Source: Streptomyces sp. Edi4 (GTDB taxonomy: Bacteria; Actinomycetota; Actinomycetes; Streptomycetales; Streptomycetaceae). From it: a stretch of DNA of 64,000 nt. Shown one piece after another: positions 24,634 to 32,310 of the stretch. The stretch covers positions 1-64,000 of the forward strand of contig NZ_JBEJGY010000005.1 of the NCBI RefSeq assembly GCF_040253615.1, in the 5' to 3' direction. How positions within the stretch are numbered: the stretch's first letter is position 1; every line of letters starts with the position of its first letter. The translations under genes were made by a program, and so were the position numbers. The notes under the pieces were generated by a model. That model was not told where the DNA came from. It did not search any database and worked only from the letters and a program-made list of their open reading frames with translations.

Positions 24634-24792
24634 GACGCCCATCTCCTTCCGTGCCTGGTGTGTGAGGGGCCACCGCGCCGTCCTGTCCTCGGGGGCAGGG
24701 CGGCGGGGAAGCCCGTCATGTCGCCGTGGGGCGCAGACGGTGGAGCCGTCCCGGCCCGGCAGGGCAGCGGGGCCGGAACAGCTCCTGGAGGT

Positions 24793-25038
24793 TCAGTCGT
24801 TGGTGGCGGGCTGGTCGGCGGACCGGTAGCGCTTGGTCTGCCTCAAGATTTGGTTGCGCTTGACGTCCAGGGCGTCGGCGATGTCCTGCTGGGCGCCGTG
24901 GTAGCGGCTTTGCAGGGCGTCGATCGTCTGCCAGAACTCGGTCTCCACGCGCTCGTGCTCGGTGTCGCGGTGCTCGCTGGCCTGGGCGACCAGGTCCCGC
25001 AGTTCGGCGCGGGCCTGGTCATCGGGGCGGGGGGTCAT
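24793..25038 (-). CDS. Small helix-turn-helix-like protein
   Basis: The 81-residue product (MTPRPDDQARAELRDLVAQAS) is helical. Its end, GAQQDIADALDVKRNQILRQT, has the Q-x-x-IA-x-A-L-x-V-x-R-x-x-I pattern of a helix-turn-helix recognition unit. It could be a small DNA-binding regulator of the operon. The ATG at 25038 is chosen because the longer frame runs backwards across the next gene. Confidence 0.55.
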   Translation of the reverse strand: MTPRPDDQARAELRDLVAQASEHRDTEHERVETEFWQTIDALQSRYHGAQQDIADALDVKRNQILRQTKRYRSADQPATND

Positions 25039-25157
25039 GGCGTGCTCCAGGTGGGATACGAGGGACGATGTCTCTGCCCCCTGCTCCTCGTGGAGCGGGT
25101 TGGGAGGCCCGGGGCGGCCGGTGAAGGTTGGTCGCCAGAGGCGGCCGCCCCGGGGCG

Positions 25158-26015
25158 TCACCGGCTGCGGTGCTTGCCGGAGACGGTGCCCACGCGCTCG
25201 CGCAGGTGGCTGGTGCCGCGCGTGGTGACGTTGCCGGAGACCGTGTTGGCGTCGATCGAGCCGTTGGCGGCCGGGGTCGCGCTGACGTCGATGTCGCCGC
25301 TGACGGTGTTGGCGCGGAACTCGGTGCCGTTGTACGCGCCGATCTCGATGTCGCCGGAGACGGAGTTGACGTCGACGCGGGCGTCGACGCGGTCCACCTC
25401 GAAGTCGCCGCTGGTGGTGTTGCCGCGCAGGGTGTGCACGCCGCGGGCTTCGACGTCGCCGGAGATCGAGTGGACGTCCAGGACCTGGAGGTCGCCGTGG
25501 ACGGTGAGGTCGGCGCTGGTGGTCTCCAGGCGGACCGAGGACTGGTCGCTGGGCAGCTTCACGTCGACGGTGATGGTGCCCATTCCGCCGCCGCTGACGA
25601 CGGTGCCCTGCTCGGCGACGACGCGGCCGTTCGAGACGACCTTGCGGCCGCCGATGATGACGTCGCCGTTGCTGATGGTCATGCCGGTCACGGAGCCGGT
25701 GACGACGCCGAAGTTCTGGCCGACCACCATGTTGCCGCCGTTGAAGCTGAAGCGGGAGTTGCCCATCGTCATCGTGTTGCCCTGGACCTCGGGGACGCGG
25801 ACGGTGAGGCAGTTGAGGCTCTGGTGCGTGCTCTCCTTCTTCGTGGTGCCGCGCACCGCGTCGGCGAGGGGGCCCTCGTCGTCGCCGGTGCTGACCGTGA
25901 CGACCGCGTTCTTCAGGGTCGGGTCGATGGTGACGTTGACCGTGCCGACGTGGCTGATGACGTCGGTCCAGATGGCGCCGGCGGCGGTGGCGGTGAAGGT
26001 CTGAGTGGTGGTCAA
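25158..26015 (-). CDS. DUF4097-like beta-repeat protein
   Basis: The 285-residue product starts at a TTG (TTTQTFTATAAG) with AAGGAG six bases before it. The C-terminal half is a ladder of SGDVEA, SGDFEV, SGDIEIGA, SGDIDVSA, SGNVTT repeats, each followed by a short strand, as in DUF4097/adhesin-like right-handed beta-helix proteins. No signal peptide or anchor is visible, so it is probably cytoplasmic. Function is unknown. Two copies of a 17-base palindrome lie just upstream. Confidence 0.7.
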   Translation of the reverse strand: MTTTQTFTATAAGAIWTDVISHVGTVNVTIDPTLKNAVVTVSTGDDEGPLADAVRGTTKKESTHQSLNCLTVRVPEVQGNTMTMGNSRFSFNGGNMVVGQNFGVVTGSVTGMTISNGDVIIGGRKVVSNGRVVAEQGTVVSGGGMGTITVDVKLPSDQSSVRLETTSADLTVHGDLQVLDVHSISGDVEARGVHTLRGNTTSGDFEVDRVDARVDVNSVSGDIEIGAYNGTEFRANTVSGDIDVSATPAANGSIDANTVSGNVTTRGTSHLRERVGTVSGKHRSR

Positions 26016-26072
26016 GGCAGGCTCCTTGGTCGGAGAGTGCGGGGGCCGGGTGGCCCCCGCACAGCCAATAAT

Positions 26073-26120
26073 GCATCCTTAGAGGATGCGTTTCAAGCAT
26101 TTGGCATCTTTCGAGGATGC
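26073..26120. promoter_or_regulatory. Duplicated 17-bp palindromic operator
   Basis: GCATCCTTAGAGGATGC (26073-26089) and GCATCTTTCGAGGATGC (26104-26120) are two nearly identical palindromes whose starts are 31 bases apart, three helical turns. They sit just upstream of the beta-repeat gene; the second covers the last codons of the preceding gene. The spacing suggests cooperative regulator binding. Confidence 0.6.
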
Positions 26121-26911
26121 CTTTTCTGTTCGTGCAGATCAGGCGGCCACGGCCGGGACGGGGAGTCGAGGCCGACGCCGCGCAACGCGTCCAGGACGTA
26201 CAGCTCGAAGCGGGCCTGGTGCTGGGCGGCGACCGCGCAGCCGGTGGCGCGGCCGTAGGCGTAGCAGCGCGCCATCATGCTGGCGTCGGTGTCGGCGAGG
26301 GCCTGGTCGACGGCGTTGCGCGCGAGGTGCTCGATCCAGCTCTGGGCGGCCGACTCGCGGCGGTTGTGCGAGACCGCCACGGCGAGGGAGTCCGCCCACC
26401 GGCCGCTGCCGCAAGTGGGGCCGCCGCACTGCTCCCAGTTCCACTTCCGGTCGCGCATGCCCTTGGGGTCGGCGTCCCAGTCCGCAGCCCAGCGCGCGGC
26501 CCGCTCGGGGATCTCCTGCTGGATGACGTTCAGGACGTCGCAGCCGGCGGGACCGAGCGCGCGGTGGGCGTCGGTCTCCTCGAGGACGCGGATCTGGTGG
26601 GAGAGCAGCCGGTAGGGGTAGTAGCGCTGGCTCCAGTTACCGGTCTCGCCCAGCGGCTCCACGCTCCACAGCCGCACGGGCCAGGTGACGGGCCACATGC
26701 CGGTGTCCTCCAGCGCCTCACCGACGCGCTTGACCATCCGGAAGTAGGAGAAGCGGCTCTCGTCGTACCACCTGTTGCGGCAGGGGTTGGGGTGGTCGAT
26801 GACCTTGCCGACGTTGGTGGAGAGGTTCACCGGGGTCCCGGCCTCGCGTGACATCTCGATGATGCCGTCGGCGGGGGTGGCGATGTACCAAGTGACGGGC
26901 TTGCGGGCCAT
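26093..26911 (-). CDS. Hypothetical protein
   Basis: The 272-residue product starts MARKPVTWYIATPADGIIEMS and has no signal peptide or membrane segment. It is rich in tryptophan and arginine, with a CGGPTCGSGRWADSLA segment and ADTDASMMARCYAYGRATG later. It resembles conserved proteins of Streptomyces conjugative plasmids in general character, but I know no named family. The last codons overlap an operator palindrome of the next gene. Confidence 0.6.
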   Translation of the reverse strand: MARKPVTWYIATPADGIIEMSREAGTPVNLSTNVGKVIDHPNPCRNRWYDESRFSYFRMVKRVGEALEDTGMWPVTWPVRLWSVEPLGETGNWSQRYYPYRLLSHQIRVLEETDAHRALGPAGCDVLNVIQQEIPERAARWAADWDADPKGMRDRKWNWEQCGGPTCGSGRWADSLAVAVSHNRRESAAQSWIEHLARNAVDQALADTDASMMARCYAYGRATGCAVAAQHQARFELYVLDALRGVGLDSPSRPWPPDLHEQKRHPRKMPNA

Positions 26912-26948
26912 GCGGGCCTCCGTGATGGGGTGAGAGCGGCCGGGCCGC

Positions 26949-27143
26949 TCATAACTGGATGTTGATCTGGCGGCGCGGGTCGCCCGCGCTGGTGTGGACG
27001 GTGCGGCGGTGCGCGGCGAGGCCGGCGCTTCCGCCCTGGATCGGGAGGTGGCAGTCCGGGCACCCGTGCGCCCACTCATCCCCGGCCGGGAGATCGGCCG
27101 GGGTGAGCGGGTGCGGGTGCGGACCGTCGGCGGCGCGGCTCAC
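26949..27143 (-). CDS. Small zinc-finger-like protein
   Basis: The 64-residue product (MSRAADGPHPHPLTPADLPAG) has CPDCHLPIQGGSAGLAAHRRT followed by VH, a C2H2-type finger (C-x2-C-x12-H-x4-H). It overlaps the upstream gene stop by four bases. A small DNA- or RNA-binding protein is likely. Confidence 0.6.
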   Translation of the reverse strand: MSRAADGPHPHPLTPADLPAGDEWAHGCPDCHLPIQGGSAGLAAHRRTVHTSAGDPRRQINIQL

Positions 27144-28138
27144 TCGCGGACCGCGGCCGCGAACTGCTCTTCCAGGTCCGCGCGGCCCTCGGGGTCGTCG
27201 TCCTGGTCGTGGTCGTCGGCCTCCTGGTCGACGTCGTCGGGGCCTCCGTGGACGGGGCAGACGGCGTCCGGGTGCGGCCGGTCGCTGGTGTGCGCGACCA
27301 GCAGGTCCGTCACCGAGTACACGGGCTGCCAGGCGCGGGCGTCACACTCGTCGTCGTACGGGCAGCACACGAGCAGGTCGAAGCCGATGTCACCCTCGCC
27401 GTCGACGTTCGTGCGCAGGGCGAGCACGAGCCGGTCCTTGCCGAGGCGGATCTCACCGACGCGGTCGCCGCCCGCCAAGTCGCTGCCTTCGCGCCAGGTC
27501 CACAGCGGCAGCACGTCCGGGCCGAAGACGCGGCGCACCAGGAGCAGAGAGCCGAGGCCGACGCCGCCGTCCCAGCCCATGTCGCGGCGGCGGGCGTCGC
27601 TGGCCCGCTTGAGGAGCGGCTCCAGGCGGTGGATGTTGTCGGCGAAGACGACGTGGTCGAAGCCCTCGCCGCGCAGCTGCGGGAACGCGGCGACGGCATC
27701 GGCATGCTGGCGGCGTACGACGTCCTCGGGCACGGCGCGGTCCGGGACGCGGACGGCCTGACGCCGCACGCAGACGTCGGCCGGGGTCGCCACGAGCAGC
27801 GCGACGACGGGTACGCCGTGGGCGCGGGCGGTGTCGATCAGGCTTTTGCGGACGCGGGCGTCGGTGTTCGTGTCGCTGATGACCGTGGTGAGCCGGCGGG
27901 CCATGCGGGCCTTGAGCGCGGCGTGCATGACGGTGACCGCGGCCTCGGTGGAGGACTGGTCGCCGACCTGGTCCGAGACCATCGCCCGGAAGGCGTCGAG
28001 CTCCAGGACCTGGGTGGCGGGCCAGCTGCTCGCCAGCGTGCTCTTGCCGCTGCCGCTCGCCCCGATCATCACGATGAGCGACGGGTCGGGGATGGTCGTG
28101 TCGAGCGGCTGCATGGTGCCGGTGAAGGTGGTCTTCAT
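27140..28138 (-). CDS. P-loop kinase-like protein
   Basis: The 332-residue product has an N-terminal AAA_33/polynucleotide-kinase-like domain: Walker A IGASGSGKST (about residues 26-35), LELDAFRAMVSDQ, VISDTNTDARVRKSLIDTA and a basic RRQAVRVPDRAVPEDVVRRQ lid. This is the order seen in the kinase part of Pnkp. The C-terminal half has CCPYDDECDARAW and a very acidic tail (DDVDQEADDHDQDDDPEG). The acceptor is unknown; RNA or DNA 5' ends, or a small molecule, are possible. The ATG at 28138 overlaps the previous gene by four bases. Confidence 0.65.
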   Translation of the reverse strand: MKTTFTGTMQPLDTTIPDPSLIVMIGASGSGKSTLASSWPATQVLELDAFRAMVSDQVGDQSSTEAAVTVMHAALKARMARRLTTVISDTNTDARVRKSLIDTARAHGVPVVALLVATPADVCVRRQAVRVPDRAVPEDVVRRQHADAVAAFPQLRGEGFDHVVFADNIHRLEPLLKRASDARRRDMGWDGGVGLGSLLLVRRVFGPDVLPLWTWREGSDLAGGDRVGEIRLGKDRLVLALRTNVDGEGDIGFDLLVCCPYDDECDARAWQPVYSVTDLLVAHTSDRPHPDAVCPVHGGPDDVDQEADDHDQDDDPEGRADLEEQFAAAVRE

Positions 28139-28488
28139 GCGCGTTCTCCTTGCGGGTGGAGGGTGGAGGTGGCCAGGTGCAGGCGCATCCCGGCGGAGTC
28201 GCCGATGTAGGCGGCGGCCTCTTCGATCGCGCAGGCCGCGGATTCGGCGTCCTCGCCGTCCAGCGGCGTGAGCGCGGCGGCGCGGGAGGCCATCGTCAGG
28301 AGCTGGTTGAGCGAGCCGAGGACGCCGTCCTGCGGGAAGGCTTCGTCGAACAGCTCGCGCAGCAGCCCGGCGAGGAACTCGGCGTCGGCCGGACCGCCCA
28401 GTTCGTCCTCGATCTGCTGGACGGCGAGCTTCGCGATCCCGGCCGAAGCGCGCACGCGCTCCAGCCGGATGCGGGCGGCGGGGGTCAC
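28135..28488 (-). CDS. Small helical hypothetical protein
   Basis: The 117-residue product starts at a GTG (MTPAARIRLERVRASAGIAK). It is almost wholly alpha-helical, with DAEFLAGLLRELFDEAF and AESAACAIEEAAAYIGD. It overlaps both neighbours by four bases. Function unknown. Confidence 0.55.
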   Translation of the reverse strand: MTPAARIRLERVRASAGIAKLAVQQIEDELGGPADAEFLAGLLRELFDEAFPQDGVLGSLNQLLTMASRAAALTPLDGEDAESAACAIEEAAAYIGDSAGMRLHLATSTLHPQGERA

Positions 28489-29102
28489 CGGCGGTCACCC
28501 TTGCGCAGGGTGATCCAGGTGGTGACCAGGGCGGCGGCCACCCCGATCAGGCGGTGGGCCGACTGGTCCAGCTCCATCAGCGCCGTGCCGGGACCGGAGA
28601 CGTCCTGGACCGGCTCGGGGTACGCGGTGCCCTCGCCGCCCTGCTTGCGTACGACCGTGGCGTGCTTGATGTAGCCGGTCCTGCCCGCCTTCTCGGCAAG
28701 CCACAGGAGCGGGTCGCGCCTGTCCAGGATTCCGTGGGTGATCGCATTGATCGCGGCGCCGGTGAGGAGCGCGGCTGCGGGAACGCGGTAACCGACGGTG
28801 CGGGTGACGGCGAGCATCGAAGCGAGCTGCACGGCGCTGTAGCTGGCGACATGTCGGCTCACCGAGCGGCGGCCGTACGCGCTGGCGGTGCAGCTGCGGC
28901 CGTCCTTGCCGTGGCGCCACGGGTTCTCCTCAACCGGGGAGCCGTCGTTCTTGTAGACCAGGTGGGAGCCGTGCATGCCCTTGGTCAGTGCGTCGTGCTC
29001 CCGCTGCACGAACTGGTCCCCGAAACTGTGGACGCCGTCGAAGACGGCGGTCAGCGCGGCGGTCAGCGCGAGGCCCTCGATGGCGCGGAGGCGATCGGTC
29101 AT
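28485..29102 (-). CDS. Membrane protein, DUF3307-like
   Basis: The 205-residue product has hydrophobic stretches near residues 7-20, 105-125 and 185-197. It keeps HSFGDQFVQREHDALTKG and, later, ITHGILDRRDPLLWLAEKAG. The HxxxDxxxQ pattern at the first helix end resembles DUF3307 membrane proteins. The ATG at 29102 is preferred over 29120 because GAGGAG lies ten bases before it. Role in transfer is possible from context only. Confidence 0.6.
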   Translation of the reverse strand: MTDRLRAIEGLALTAALTAVFDGVHSFGDQFVQREHDALTKGMHGSHLVYKNDGSPVEENPWRHGKDGRSCTASAYGRRSVSRHVASYSAVQLASMLAVTRTVGYRVPAAALLTGAAINAITHGILDRRDPLLWLAEKAGRTGYIKHATVVRKQGGEGTAYPEPVQDVSGPGTALMELDQSAHRLIGVAAALVTTWITLRKGDRR

Positions 29103-29241
29103 GCTGGGTGTGCTCCTCATCTCGGATTCGGGGTGGGTGTGGGGCGGCCGGCCTCTTTGCCGATGCTGCGGGCGCCCCGTGATGCGCCGCCGCCCCCGGC
29201 CGGAGTCCGGCCGGGGGCGGTGGCGTTCAGAACGGCGCTGG

Positions 29242-29430
29242 TCAGAGCCATTCGAGTTCGTCGTCGTGGCACAGGACGTTGCCGATGAACAGTCCGAGCC
29301 CGGCCACGGTCCAGCGGAAGTCGGTCAGTTCGCCGGGCGGGACTTCGTCCAGGACGTAGCCGACGCGGCCTTCGGCACGGGGGTCGTCCTCGCAGGCGAG
29401 GACCAGGACCTCGTTGTCGCGGGCGCTCAC
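29242..29430 (-). CDS. Small acidic hypothetical protein
   Basis: The 62-residue product (MSARDNEVLVLACEDDPRAEG) is strongly acidic and overlaps the upstream gene by four bases. No motif is recognised. Confidence 0.5.
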   Translation of the reverse strand: MSARDNEVLVLACEDDPRAEGRVGYVLDEVPPGELTDFRWTVAGLGLFIGNVLCHDDELEWL

Positions 29431-29699
29431 GTCAGCGGGATGGCGCGGCAGGCGGCGGCGTGGTCGTTGGCGTCCGGCCGGATGCGGAACAGGTAGTCCC
29501 GCTCCGGGCTGCGGGAGGCGTCGCCGCAGCCGTGGCAGTTCCAGCGGTTCTTGTCGGAGTGCTCGCCAGAGCCGGTCACGTCGACGTAGCTGCCACCGGT
29601 GGTGACGAACCGGATCAGCAGGCCCTTGGGCCGGTCGGGCTCGGTGAAGGCGGAGGCGCGGACGGCGGTGGTCATGGGGCGGGTGTCCTCTCGGTTCAT
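29427..29699 (-). CDS. Small hypothetical protein with CxxC
   Basis: The 90-residue product starts MNREDTRPMTTAVRASAFTE at an ATG overlapping the RRQL gene stop by four bases. It contains GLLIRFVTTGGSYVDVTG and NRWNCHGCGD, then HAAACRAIP, a possible zinc site. The pattern (a strand pair followed by W-x-C-x-G-C and a late AxxCRA) is repeated in small Streptomyces plasmid proteins. Confidence 0.6.
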   Translation of the reverse strand: MNREDTRPMTTAVRASAFTEPDRPKGLLIRFVTTGGSYVDVTGSGEHSDKNRWNCHGCGDASRSPERDYLFRIRPDANDHAAACRAIPLT

Positions 29700-30124
29700 G
29701 CGGCCAGCAGGTGCTTGGCCAGGGGAGAGACGTAGCTGGCGGGGTCGGCGGGCGTGCCGTCGTAGCACTCCAGGCAGGACCCCAAGGTCTTGAGCGGGAG
29801 GCAGTGGAAATAGCGCCGGCCGCAGGGGCCGGGGCAGGTCTGGCGCGCGGCCATCGCCTTGTCGAGCGCGACTTCCTTCGCGAAGGTCATCGGGATCTTC
29901 GGCTTCGCCAGGTCGATCCGGTACAGCCACGCAAAGCGTTTGCCGCCACGGCATTCGATCCGGGCGACGGGCTCCTGGCCCCCGGGGCGCAGCCCCATGT
30001 CCCGCAGTTGGCGGCGGGTCGCGAGCTCCGTACGTCCGGCCTGCTTCCACCGGAAGACCGGTAGCGAGCCGTCGCCGGGGTCGTTCGGGTCGACGTCGAC
30101 CAGGTCCTGGTCCTGGTCGGCCAT
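29696..30124 (-). CDS. RRQL motif-containing zinc-binding protein
   Basis: The 142-residue product contains ATRRQLRDMGLRPGGQEPVA, the RRQL signature of a small protein family of Streptomyces plasmids and integrative elements. It is followed by CPGPCGRRYFHCLPLKTLGSC and a final CxxC-like pair, giving a probable zinc ribbon. The ATG at 30124 has CTGGAG six bases before it. The frame stays open upstream to a GTG at 30232, so a longer form cannot be excluded. Its usual place among transfer genes suggests a role in conjugation, but no activity is known to me. Confidence 0.72.
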   Translation of the reverse strand: MADQDQDLVDVDPNDPGDGSLPVFRWKQAGRTELATRRQLRDMGLRPGGQEPVARIECRGGKRFAWLYRIDLAKPKIPMTFAKEVALDKAMAARQTCPGPCGRRYFHCLPLKTLGSCLECYDGTPADPASYVSPLAKHLLAA

Positions 30125-30260
30125 CACCTGCTCCAGGAACCGGGGAGCCGACGCTGGGGCAGCGGGTAGCGGGGGCCGGGGATGGTGGGCCGCGGGCGGC
30201 CGATCCTGCGGCGGGGCCGGGGGATGAGCACGATGAACCCTTCCGTGTCGGTGACGTGGA

Positions 30261-30295
30261 TGCGCCCGCCGCCTCGAGTTCGGGGCGGCGGGCGC
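30261..30295 (-). terminator. Hairpin between operon segments
   Basis: TGCGCCCGCCGCC (30261-30273) pairs with GGCGGCGGGCGC (30284-30295). It lies between the membrane gene (ending at 30392) and the RRQL gene on the minus strand. The remaining 260-base gap shows no other clear gene. Confidence 0.6.
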
Positions 30296-30391
30296 GGGTT
30301 GAGCGTGTAGGCCGGTCGGCCTGCCCGGTCACCGGCAGCCGGCCGCCCGGGTGCGGGCGGCGGCGGCCGGTGGCCAGGCGGAGCGACCGGA

Positions 30392-31135
30392 TCAGCGACC
30401 GAGCTGGCGGACGTTGTCCGGTGTGCCGCCGTCGGGCTGGGCGGGGACGTGGATCTGGGGCTGGACGGTGATCTGCGGGGCGCCGGTGGTGACGTGCGAG
30501 AACACGCGCGGGCGCAGGTTCAGCCCGCGCATCGCGAAGGCCGAACCGACCGTCCACGCGAGGACGGCGATGGCGGTGGCGACGGTGCGCGAGGCATCCG
30601 GAGTGGTCGTCCAGACCATCGCGATGCCCGCGAACCCCCAGCACGACCAGGTGAGCCGGATCCCGTTGCTGCGGGTGATGAACCCGCCGATCAGGGAGAA
30701 CAGGCCGGTGACCTGCCACAGGGTGTAGACGGTGGAGGCGCTGATCGGCAGGCCCGCGGAGTGGGCGGCGATGTAGGAGCGGACCGGGTTGTCGATCGTG
30801 GCCCACACGCCGGTGGAGGTGTTGTCGCCGACCTGGACGTCCGGCACCGCGGTGAGGATGCGGTGCGTGGCGTCCAGCAGGACGTCGACGGCGCCGTTGA
30901 AGAGGAGGACGACGAACGAGAACACGGCGATGGCGGCGACGGCCTTGATCCAGTTGGCCATGCCGTGCCATCCGGCGTCCGGCGCGCGCCGTACGTCCTC
31001 CCACATCTCGTGGAGGGTGCCGCCTTCTTCCCACGCCTCGGTCCACCAGGCGCGGGCTTCGGCGAACCGGGCCTGCTTCGGCTTCGTCGTCGGGCGGTCG
31101 TTCTCTGCGGTCGGGGTGGGGTCGTTGGGTGCCAA
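30392..31135 (-). CDS. Multi-pass membrane protein of the transfer operon
   Basis: The 247-residue product has four or five hydrophobic segments (IKAVAAIAVFSFVVLLFNGA, VYTLWQVTGLFSLIGGF, CWGFAGIAMVW, VATAIAVLAWTVGSAFA), then a soluble tail with QITVQPQIHVPAQPDGG. A TTG at 31135 with AAGGAG ten bases before it is the best start; a GTG further upstream (VSTRSS) is possible. Resembles Spd-type membrane proteins that accompany traB in Streptomyces conjugative plasmids and affect intramycelial spread. Confidence 0.6.
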   Translation of the reverse strand: MAPNDPTPTAENDRPTTKPKQARFAEARAWWTEAWEEGGTLHEMWEDVRRAPDAGWHGMANWIKAVAAIAVFSFVVLLFNGAVDVLLDATHRILTAVPDVQVGDNTSTGVWATIDNPVRSYIAAHSAGLPISASTVYTLWQVTGLFSLIGGFITRSNGIRLTWSCWGFAGIAMVWTTTPDASRTVATAIAVLAWTVGSAFAMRGLNLRPRVFSHVTTGAPQITVQPQIHVPAQPDGGTPDNVRQLGR

Positions 31136-31239
31136 GGTGATGCTGCTCCTTGTCGAGACGGGGCGGTTGGTGCGGGCCGGGCGGCCTGCCCCGTCCCCGG
31201 CGCCGGTGGGCGGGGCGGGGGCGAGGCAGGCAGCCCGGC

Positions 31240-31875
31240 TCATCCGTGGAACTTGTTGCGCCGGAAGACCGCCTTGCGGATGTTGACCGTGGTGCCGCCC
31301 CCGGCGCTGCCGCGCGAGGCACCGCGTACGGCGAGCGCGAGGAAGACCAGCACGAACAGCCCGGCCACACTCATCACGGCCTGGCCGGTCGCGGTGAGGA
31401 TGGCGGGCAGCTGCGCGAGGGTCGGGGCGGCGGCGCCGACGCCGACTCCGGCCAGTGCGATGCCGCCGCCGGTGGAGAGGGCGATCGCGCTGTACTTCCA
31501 CACGAAGGCCGGCACCGCGCGCTGCGGGGCGGCCGGAACGGCGGGCGGCAGCGCCGGGGCGGGAGCCGGGGCCACGATCTGGGAGTAGACCGGGACCGGG
31601 GCGAGCGCGGCCTGCTGGTACTGGGCGCGGATGTAGTTGAGGGCTTCCTCCCTGCGCACCAGGTCGTAGACCCGGGCCATGTACGCCTCATCCGTGGGCA
31701 GTCCGGCGGCGGCGTGCGGGGCCGGGGCGGGAAGGCCGCCGGGACGGGCTTCGGGGAACAGCTCCCAGATCTTCTCCAGGCCCTCGTACGGCAGGTCGAC
31801 GGTCGGCATGCCGGTGGCGGGCGGGGTGGGCGGGGCTTGCTGGTACTCGGTGAGGGTGAGGTCGCGGGGGTCCAC
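31240..31875 (-). CDS. Membrane protein of the transfer operon
   Basis: The 211-residue product has a proline/alanine-rich soluble N-terminus (to about residue 125) with DEAYMARVYDLVRREEALNY, two membrane spans (SAIALSTGGGIALAGVGVG and VMSVAGLFVLVFLALAV), then a short basic end GGGTTVNIRKAVFRRNKFHG. The basic cytoplasmic tail after the last span suggests DNA or membrane contact. No enzyme motif. A hairpin at 31919-31954 lies between it and the upstream gene. Confidence 0.6.
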   Translation of the reverse strand: MDPRDLTLTEYQQAPPTPPATGMPTVDLPYEGLEKIWELFPEARPGGLPAPAPHAAAGLPTDEAYMARVYDLVRREEALNYIRAQYQQAALAPVPVYSQIVAPAPAPALPPAVPAAPQRAVPAFVWKYSAIALSTGGGIALAGVGVGAAAPTLAQLPAILTATGQAVMSVAGLFVLVFLALAVRGASRGSAGGGTTVNIRKAVFRRNKFHG

Positions 31876-31918
31876 GGGTGCTCCTTGGCGGGGAGGAAGA
31901 GGGTGGGTGGGGAACGCG

Positions 31919-31954
31919 AAGGACCCGCCCTGCCGGATGGCGGGGCGGGTCCTT
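31919..31954 (-). terminator. Hairpin between membrane-protein genes
   Basis: AAGGACCCGCCC (31919-31930) pairs with GGGCGGGTCCTT (31943-31954), a perfect 12-base stem. It lies inside the minus-strand operon and could attenuate transcription downstream of traB. Confidence 0.7.
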
Positions 31955-31992
31955 GGTGGCCCGGGTCGGGCCGAAGGCGGGGCGGTGAGGGG

Positions 31993-32310
31993 TCAGCCGA
32001 GGCTGTAGAAGGCGAGGAACGCGGCGAGCAGGACGCAGCCGACCTTCGCCCACCACGGGCCGATCTCCCAGGCGCCCCACAGCAGGGCGAGGGAGGCGCC
32101 GCGCAGGCCCCAGCGGGCGAAGAACCCCAGCGGCTGGTGCTGCTGGAGTTCCTGGATCCGGGCGGTGCGCCGGTCCATCTCCGACTGGAGGTGCGCGCGG
32201 GTGACAGCGTCGGTCTCGGAGGTGTTCCGGAACGTCTCGCTGTAGGAGTGCCGTTCGGCCTCCAGGCGCTCGATCTCCTCATCCGCGGTCTCGACCATGG
32301 TCACTGTCAC
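31993..32310 (-). CDS. Small coiled-coil membrane protein
   Basis: The 105-residue product starts at a GTG overlapping the traB-like stop (GTGA). It has a coiled coil (ETADEEIERLEAERHSYSET, DRRTARIQELQQHQPLGFFA), then two C-terminal membrane segments. Coupling to traB suggests a partner in the transfer apparatus. Confidence 0.6.
   Translation of the reverse strand: MTVTMVETADEEIERLEAERHSYSETFRNTSETDAVTRAHLQSEMDRRTARIQELQQHQPLGFFARWGLRGASLALLWGAWEIGPWWAKVGCVLLAAFLAFYSLG

Noticed and set aside
27140..28138. Full Pnkp RNA-repair enzyme
   Set aside because: Only a kinase-like domain is seen; the phosphatase and ligase domains and a Hen1 partner are missing.
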